Under the pieces are notes generated by a model. The model saw only the letters and a program-made list of their open reading frames with translations. It did no database searches and was not told the origin of the DNA. A stretch of 64,000 bases of DNA, taken from the NCBI GenBank assembly GCA_019137255.1, contig WPDH01000004.1, positions 496,001 to 560,000 on the forward strand, given 5' to 3'. Below, piece by piece: positions 56,916 to 64,000 of the stretch (position 1 is its first letter; the number at the start of each line of letters is the position of its first letter). A program made the position numbers and the translations under genes. The stretch is from Corinectria fuckeliana (Eukaryota; Ascomycota; Sordariomycetes; Hypocreales; Nectriaceae).

Positions 56916-58489
56916 ATGGCATCCACCAACGACGACCCCGTCACCATCGAGAACATCTCCTCCATCCTCCAACATGATACCATGGTCAAGCTCGCCGGTG
57001 TCGACGTCGACGGCATCCTGCGCGGCAAGCTCATCTCCAAGAAGAAGTTCCTGTCCATCGCCTCCGAGGGCTTCGGCTTCTGCTCCGTCATCTTCGGCTG
57101 GGACATGCACGACCGCACCTACGTCCGCGAGCTCAAGATCTCAAACGCCCAGAACGGCTACCACGACCTCCTCGCCATCCCCGACCTCTCCACCTTCCGC
57201 CGCATCCCCTGGGAGGACAACGTCCCCTTTGTCCTCGTCGACTTCCTAGACCCGGACACCAAGAAGCCCATCTGCGCCTGTCCTCGTGGTCTTATCAAGT
57301 CGCAGCTTGATAAGCTCGCAGGCCACGGCTACGGCGCCCTGGCTGGTGGTGAGTCTCCTCCTATCGTTCCCCTCCGAGATAAACACCCCTAACAGACCTT
57401 GAGCGCAGCCGAGTACGAATTCTACCAGTTCAGAGCGCCCGAAACCTCATCCAACACCACCGCCTCCACTGCCGCCTACCTCCAGGACAACCCTCCCCAC
57501 CAGCTGCCCGCCCTCACCGAGGGCATGTTCGGCTACTCCCTCACCCGCCCCGTCCACAACAAGGAATACTACTACGACGTCTTCAACACGTGCGCCGCCT
57601 TTTCGTGCAATATCGAGGGCTGGCACACCGAGTCCGGCCCCGGCGTCTTCGAGGCCGCCCTCGAGTTCGGCGAGATCGCGCAGATGGCTGACCGCGCCGC
57701 CCTGTTCAAGTACGTCGTCAAGAGCGTCAGCACAAAGTATGGCATCACCCCGTGCTTCATGGCCAAGCCCAAGCAGGGCCTCCCCGGAAACTCGGGCCAC
57801 ATGCACGTGTCCATCGTCGACAAAGACGGCAAGAACCTCTTCGCCAGAGAAACCCCCGACGAGAACGCCCCCTGGAAGGATATCGCCGGCCTCTCGGACC
57901 TGGGCCGCCACTTCCTCGCCGGCATCCTCGAGGGCCTCCCGGACATCATGCCGCTTCTCGCGCCCACCATCAACTCGTACAAGCGCCTGGTCGAGAACTT
58001 CTGGGCCCCCGTCACCGTGTCGTGGGGCCTCGAGCACCGCGCCGCCTCGGTCCGCCTCATCTCCGGCAAGCCCTCGGCCACGCGCTTCGAGGTCCGCGTC
58101 CCCGGCGCCGACACCAACCCGCACTTCGTCCTCGCCGCCATCCTCGGCCTGGGCTGGCGCGGCGTCGAGAAGAAGCTCGAGATCCCCTGCGCGCCCCTCG
58201 CCATGGGCCAGGAGGTCGGCGGCGACGCCGACGTCGGCGAGCGCCTGGCCAAGAGCCTGAAGGAGGCCACGGCGCGCTTCATGGCCAAGGAGAGCATTGC
58301 CCGGGAGGTGTTTGGCGACGACTTTGTAGAGCACTTCGGAGGAACTAGAGAGCACGAGGTTCGCTTGTACGACGAAGCCGTCACAGATTGGTAAGTTTCT
58401 CTTCTCTTTTCTTGGTGGTACATTTAACCGAGATGCTCTGTGGCTAATACACTTCTAGGGAGATGAAGCGATACATCGAGACGGTGTAG
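56916..58489 (+). CDS. Glutamine synthetase-like enzyme (GlnA/FluG C-terminal type)
   Basis: ATP-dependent amide ligase related to type I glutamine synthetase; the actual substrate is unknown (candidates include gamma-glutamylation of amines). Three exons: 56916-57348, 57409-58390, 58459-58489; 481 aa. The N-terminal beta-grasp part contains MVKLAGVDVDGILRGKLI. Catalytic-domain landmarks are AEYEFYQF, IEGWHTESGPGVFEAALEF and GNSGHMHVSIVDKDGKN, then HRAASVRLISG and RFEVRVPGADTNPHFVLAAIL. The split Gly/Ala and Trp codons at both introns restore AEYEF and DWEMKRYIETV. It lacks the amidohydrolase half found in FluG. The closest alternative is the lengsin or FluG-type group. Confidence 0.9.
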
Positions 58490-59289
58490 ATGGTATACGG
58501 AGTGTTTTTTCGCAGGCGTTGTCACCGGGAGAGCATGAATCATGGCATGACGGTGTCGAGTCTCGGGGCTGAAGATACCCACCAGCAATATTTATTTTTT
58601 ACATTTCTTTTGTGCCTTTCAATCAACCTGGGCCATCCAACGATACTCTTTACATGACTGCTTTCCTTGCGGGAGCAGGATGGGCCAAGCTAGGTTGAAT
58701 ACCAGGCGGGCGACGGACAAGGTGGTTTGTCGATTATCGGAACATGCTCACAGGAGAGTGGCGTAATGTGGCGGACGACGACATGACAGAAGCGTTGCTG
58801 CTTCGTGGGTGACGTATTGTCAAAGTACTCATATTCATATGCATCCGTGTCTGCATATGCTGTTGTAAACCTCCTTGTACAAAATCCGTACATATAAATC
58901 CGTCCTTGGACCCTATCCCTGATGCTGTTACCGATTCCCAAAATCCTGCCCAAGTATACTCCGAGGGAAAAACACACGTATCTCTTCTCTTACATGCCAG
59001 CCTTTCAACCAGGCCATTTCGATCAAATCCTGCCTCACGGTTAATACGCCCTGCTTCCGTCATGGAACGAATTTCATCGTTAAAACGCCACAAGCTCGAT
59101 CCTTGTTTTATGAACATTTGGCAGCGTGATCGATATTCTCGGTTGCTGTTTCAGCTGTATCCTCAGCTCTAGACTGAACTGCGGGCTCAGGCATGGGCTC
59201 GGCTGTGTGAAGCGGCTTTCGTGCAGTTATAAACGTTCTGGTGAGAAGGCTGTTAGCACTGCCGTCTCGACCTTCCTGGCCAGGGCGAC
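58490..59289. other. Intergenic between convergent genes
   Basis: Probable 3' UTRs. The retained-intron frame of the methyltransferase extends to 59108 but is not considered the real end. No gene called. Confidence 0.4.
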
Positions 59290-60463
59290 CTACACTTTCA
59301 CGGTACTCCTTAGTGACGGGTCGTGAATCTCTTTCTTCACACGATCCAACAAGGCCCTCGTGTCCTTTTCTTCCCATCCGCACATGCCGAATAGCATCAA
59401 AGTCCAGTTTTCGAGGCCTATTCACGCGTGTCAGCGTCACATGCAAACGCCAGCTTGGAGGCTTTCGCTGCAACATACCGCACTCGATCATCTCGCTTAG
59501 GATCTCACCCTTCTTTCGGATGATGGGATCGTTCCCCCAGCTCTTGACGGGTAGCCAATCGACGCGCTCGCGGATCGACTCGGCGCCTATACCGGCCAGC
59601 CACCCGGAAACTCGGGGGACGGGATCAAAGTCCAAGCCAAGCTTCGCGCACATGCTGACGTACGTCGATTCGTACTCGAGACAAGCCGAGCCGACCTCGG
59701 GTTTTGCGCCGGCCATGATGCTTGGCAAGTCGGCCTGGTCGGGGTCGACGTCAAAAAAGCGTGGTCGGAGCTCGGTGAACTCGAGCTGTCCTCCGGGCTT
59801 GACCTGGGTGAAGGCTCGGCGAAGGAAAGAGTGCCAATCACGAATGCCACCGCCGACCAGGTTGCGCATGTGGACGAAGTCGTATGTGTTCGGGGACCAG
59901 GCGTTCATAACGTCGGCGATTTCGAAGGTGACATTGGCGGGCACGTTGTTCGGGAGCAGGGCGCGGGTGATGTCAATGCCGAGGATGTTGACTTGGGGGT
60001 ATCGTTGAGCCATTTCGCAGGCCCATACGCCGCTGCCGGCGCCTATGTCGAGGATCTGGAAGGGGGTTTCGGGAGTATAGGCTTCGAGGGGCAGTTTGGC
60101 ATCGACGAGGCCGCCGTCGAGGCATAGTTGGAATAGTTTGTGTTGCAGAGCCATGCGACGGGCTTCGGAGTCGTCATTCGGAGTCAGGAGCTGGCCAGAG
60201 CCATGGTACCTATGGCTGTAGGCATGTATGGGAGGCAGCGAATCCTCGGAAACGGTGGAGAAATTGGAGCAGGTGTCGCTTAGGTCGGCGTCGGCGTCCT
60301 CGTCCTCGTCCTCGGCGGGGCTAACATCGTCAATGTCCACTTCCAGGAGGTTCTGGACGACATGGCAGCCGCTAATGGGATCCCGGGGCTTGTCGTGGGA
60401 GGGAGAAGAGACGCCAGGTGAAGTCGCAGTCTTGCGTCGTCTTGGCGGTACGAGACCAGCCAT
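59290..60463 (-). CDS. LaeA-like SAM-dependent methyltransferase
   Basis: Putative S-adenosylmethionine-dependent methyltransferase of the LaeA/UMTA type found in fungal development and secondary metabolism; actual substrate unknown. Two exons: 59479-60463 and 59290-59417; 370 aa. After an acidic, Ser-rich N terminus (about 1-100), the SAM motif I is ILDIGAGSGVWACEMA (137-152), followed by ILGIDI and FEIADVMNAW. Family block FDFVHMRNLVGGGIRDW appears as YDFVHMRNLVGG. The 61-nt intron (59418-59478) joins MIECG to GLENWTLMLFGMCGW, restoring the family C terminus; without splicing the frame runs 80 residues further to 59108 with unrelated sequence. No polyketide or peptide synthetase gene is nearby. 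Confidence 0.88.
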
Positions 60464-61977
60464 TGCCGCAGACAGAGATCGAGGAGGCCGGTGGAAAGAA
60501 AAGGAAAATGATGATATTGAAGAGGCACAGAGTTTGGTATCGTCATCGGCGGGTGGAGGAGATGGGCAGGGCGGAGTCGTGTTAGCTGTGGAGGCAGACG
60601 GAGATCGTGGAGCCTTGGTGGCGGGCGGGAGAGTCGCAATGGGGCTCTATATGGCGATGGCCGTCGACGGGGGCGGCACGTGGTGTTAAGAGCGTGAATA
60701 TGAGGCGAAGGAGGTGAAGGAGGAGGAAAAGCGCAAACAAGACGGCGAGGGACCGGCATCCATGGCCGACTGAGGCGCTCGGTTTGAGAGTGGGAGGAGG
60801 AGATGGGGTGAGAGGACGGAAGCGGAAGCAGAAGCAAAAGGACAAAGATGGGATTGAAGAAAAGGAAAAGGAAGGGAGTGTGTGAGCAAGGAAGGTAGGC
60901 GACAAGGAGAGAAGAGAAGACAGACGAGGCGAGATGCGGAGACGGCGTTGGTGGAGGGAAGAGAGGGAAGAGAGGGAAGAGAGGAAGAGGCAAGGGTGTG
61001 CCCGTGTGCGCGCATGTCTGCGCCTGGGAGTGCGGTTCTCGGCCGCCGTCGTCATTTCAGTCATGTGTGTTTTATCCATATGCATTGGTACTCTCCGTGT
61101 TAGCCGCAGACTACCTTGCCTTGCCTACTATGTAGGTAGGTTACTGTGTAGGTAGGTGCCTACCTAATTTATAATTGCCTCTCAGACCCGAACTGCGACA
61201 AGCCGTGGCATCTTGTCAACGAAGCTTTGAGCCGGTCGTCGCGCCCGGCCGAGTCCTCCATTCAGAGTTCGGGGTTGATATTCCGAGATGCCGCTTCCCC
61301 GATGCGGCTAAAACCACTACAATACGTGGGTGTACCTACGATGGCGGGCTGGCTGGCGGGAGAAGCAGGCCATCCAGGCATGGAAAACCAGAGGAGCAAT
61401 GGAAAAGAGGCCTCGCTCCGTGTGTTCTTTCTGCCTGCGAGGTGCTTTCGGTTGTCTGCCGTCTGTCTACCAGGTTTTCCTCAACCGTGACGACGTGCAT
61501 GCTGCTCACCCGCAGTCACCTTCCTTCGCTCTGCAAATCACGGAATGCCTCCCCCGGGCTTATCGGGTTAGACCATCGATGAAGGATGCGACGAAGCGCG
61601 CGGCAGTTTATATTACCTAGGTACGCTGCTTACGAAGGAATTACGAAGTACGAATAACTTGGTACGGATTGCGCTGTTGGCTCCAGCCTCCTTCCTGTTT
61701 AAGTGATTGTGTGCCGTACTAGTATGAGACAGAGTATTCCGGGGTTCCGAACCAAGTAAGTAGGTCTACTACAGTACTAGTACTAGTACTAGTAGTGCCG
61801 TGTACTTGAATCAAGAAACGGGAAGGATGGCGACTACCTGTGACTAGTCGATGATCTAGTAGGGCCAGCGTACTGCTTCCAGTTTTCTATACATATTATC
61901 CCGTCCAGCTTCACCTAATACCTACCTACCTAGATAGGAACTTACCTAGGTAGTTGATCTTTCCAATTTGACTGCTG
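60464..61977. other. Intergenic region
   Basis: A purine-rich stretch runs 60700-61000 (the methyltransferase 5' region). TACCTACC/GTAGGTAG motifs are frequent. No gene supported; frames at 60280-61085 on the minus strand are Pro/Ser/Leu-rich shadows of that bias. Confidence 0.4.

Positions 61978-62031
<54 letters not shown>
61978..62031. repeat. Compound (TC)n(TG)n microsatellite
   Basis: About 12 TC units (61978-62001) pass directly into about 15 TG units (62002-62031). Confidence 0.95.
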
Positions 62032-62033
<2 letters not shown>

Positions 62034-62863
62034 AGACATCCTTCCCGTCTTCCCGTCGTCTTGTACAATGCAAACCGCTCTGCTCATCCCGTCTCTCTCG
62101 CGGTACGTACTACCTATGTAGTAGTACCGTAACAACGATTGTACTATGTAATAAAGACCCAATTCCTCAATCCCGCACGGAGACGCTCATTAATTCCCCG
62201 CCCAGGCCCTGGAACCTAGTCGGTCCCCTGGTCACCGTCCATTAGTACTTACTTAGTAAGGCCAGCCCAGCAGCTCCGTCGCACGAGAAGCGACCCGTGT
62301 CCGTCTCAACTGTCGGCTCAGCTTGCTCGCACTAAAACGCGGATCCTTCCTGACCAGCCTTCTTCCCCCCCGAGAATCCCAGTCCTCCAAATAGGTAATC
62401 AATCGACAGCCTCGTTACCACTTCATAGTATTACTGGTACTTGGTCTTCGCACCCAGCTCTTCGCTTCTCGCTACCTACTTAGGTACGTACTTCGTGCTG
62501 GGCGGGCTGTGGATGCCGCTCGGTTGCAAGTGTAACCTAACCTCCAGTGTACTATACTGCGTACTTCGTATACTATGTGCGTGTAGCTTCGCCGTCGATG
62601 CCAGCGGGTTCAAACGCTGACGACCTGCGACGCGCATCCATCACGCACACACACAGACCACAAACCACAGACCACAAACCACAGAACCAACCAACAACCA
62701 TTCATCCATCCATCTGCATGCAGAGCCAGAAACCCCCCGAACGATGCACGCTCAGCCAAAACATCCCTGCCCGTCTACCGTCCTCATCCCTGACGACCAC
62801 GCCCAACAGCCCCCTCACTCTTGAAACCCGCAGCTCTCATCACTCGCCCAAGCCCTCAAGGCA

Positions 62864-62865
<2 letters not shown>
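62032..62865. other. Repeat-poor intergenic sequence
   Basis: Contains a loose CACAAACCACAGACC repeat at about 62655-62685. No gene. Confidence 0.35.
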
Positions 62866-62902
<37 letters not shown>

Positions 62903-62924
62903 NNGCCCCCCCCCCCCCCCCCCC
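62866..62924. other. Poly-C tract with an assembly gap (NN)
   Basis: 37 C, then NN at 62903-62904, a G, and 19 more C. The true length is unknown; this is a scaffold or low-quality join rather than a known sequence. Confidence 0.9.
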
Positions 62925-64000
62925 TCCTCGACTAGTCGGAAGTGGTCCAGACCATGCAGCTTGGCTATGCATCCTCGAGACATCCCAGAGAGAGGCCATA
63001 TGAACTACCAAGTGCGAAGTACATCAAATGTCCATCCTCGCATGGTGTGAGCATCTCAGTCCGGCAGCAGGCTATGATCGTCCTGCGCAGATAGCGTCCG
63101 CTGGACAAGATGACCGATCTCGAACATGGGCCAGGCCGCCCTGGTTGCATCCGCGCATCCGCACCACGTTTGCGTTTCGGTTGATAAAATACCTTGGCCT
63201 TGGCTGCATGCAGTCCAGTCCACGCCGCCGTGCCACTGTCTGCTTGGTCGTATTCGCCCAACGCAACCGCCCCGCGATGCTGCATCCTGGACGCTTAAGC
63301 TACTTGCCATGTACCTCGAGCAGGGCTCGCTTCGGAGTTTTAATCCCCCCTCCCTATTCGCTCCGTCAAACCTGACTCACGTCTGATGCTACAGTGCTCC
63401 GTACCTCGGGCGATTGATGCGGCACCTCTTCTGCCAAGAGCATGAAGCCAAAGACTGACTATAGCCATGGCACGACCTCGATAGCACGCAGCACGCAGCA
63501 CGGACACACGGTAGTCTAGACTGTTATTATGTTATTATGGGACGACTTGCACCGGCACAAACGGCTCGGGCCTCGGAGGCGCTGCCGAGGAAACTCAAAA
63601 AAACGATCGGCAGTGAGCAAATGCAACTCCGGCTTTTATTATTATAGATAAACCTCGACTTCAACTTCAAGTTGTTCAACTAACCACCCCCATCAGAAAG
63701 AGCAGCACCCCAACACCCCAGAACAAGAATACGCCCAAAGAGCCCAACATGGAGGGGAAGGGGGGGGAGGTTCTTTTTCTTTTACTCAAGGCAGGGCAGA
63801 TGCCACAGTGCAGTGGAGAATAGACGACCCCCTCTTGTGAAGGGAACAGTGGTACAGAGTCTGGTCGCGAGATGCGCAAAGATGGAGAGCAAAAGTTGCA
63901 CTCCTCCCTCCCCCCTTGCTAGCACTGCGCATCTGACACTGACAGAGTCACCGGCTGGATGCCCATGCTAAACCGGCGGATGCATGCATGCATGTCATTC
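62925..64000. other. Right-edge intergenic sequence
   Basis: No supported gene. ORFs on both strands between 63028 and 63386 overlap each other and have no domain. A CATG tandem run lies at about 63980-63994. Confidence 0.35.

Noticed and set aside
1..64000. tRNA or rRNA genes
   Set aside because: No T-loop GGTTCGANNC-type motif with a matching acceptor stem was found by eye; a covariance-model search would be decisive.

Overview
The window is nuclear DNA of a filamentous ascomycete (Pezizomycotina, most likely a Sordariomycete). Protein genes are split by short introns of 50-110 nt with GTNNGT donors, CTRAC-type branch points and YAG acceptors. Coding third positions are strongly GC-biased. 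The gene families are typical of the group: Rho3, a Crh-type GH16 enzyme, the PHO-4 phosphate permease, mitochondrial methylcitrate-cycle enzymes, a LaeA-like methyltransferase, an F-box protein and a NACHT-NLR relic. All coordinates, splice sites and frames below were worked out by hand from the sequence; no database search was run.

Layout. 0.7-6 kb holds housekeeping genes: mitochondrial ribosomal protein uS14m, splicing factor CWC25 and the GTPase Rho3. 9.5-16.2 kb holds a type II membrane glycosyltransferase-like protein, a small coiled-coil protein and a Crh/GH16 cell-wall transglycosidase. 17-21.6 kb is gene-poor, with one small hypothetical gene and a decayed NACHT-domain NLR. 21.6-25.5 kb is the phosphate permease pho-4, with five CACGTG sites upstream. 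26.5-31.2 kb carries a secreted S33-type peptidase and a frame-broken F-box gene. 31-42 kb is an accessory island with a higher-order tandem repeat, a pair of MITE-like elements with an internal 8-bp satellite, a diverged dispersed repeat, a Ty3/gypsy RNase H relic, a broken ORF of unknown function and a possible 67-aa membrane/coiled-coil protein. 42-48 kb has an amino-acid transporter and an amidohydrolase on the same strand, an ornithine-aminotransferase relic and a GNAT acetyltransferase. 48.2-52.9 kb is a divergent pair best read as 2-methylcitrate synthase and 2-methylisocitrate lyase, the entry and exit enzymes of the methylcitrate cycle. 53.3-60.5 kb has a short-chain dehydrogenase, a glutamine-synthetase-like enzyme and a LaeA-like methyltransferase. 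60.5-64 kb is gene-free, rich in simple repeats, and contains a two-base assembly gap inside a poly-C tract.

Themes. Relics (NLR, aminotransferase, dispersed repeat) carry stops and differences that are mainly C-to-T or G-to-A transitions, which suggests repeat-induced point mutation (RIP). Several accessory ORFs break exactly at T homopolymers while core genes are intact, so real decay and base-calling error both need to be considered. The functionally clearest locus is the methylcitrate pair, whose shared promoter has an inverted CCAAT pair.
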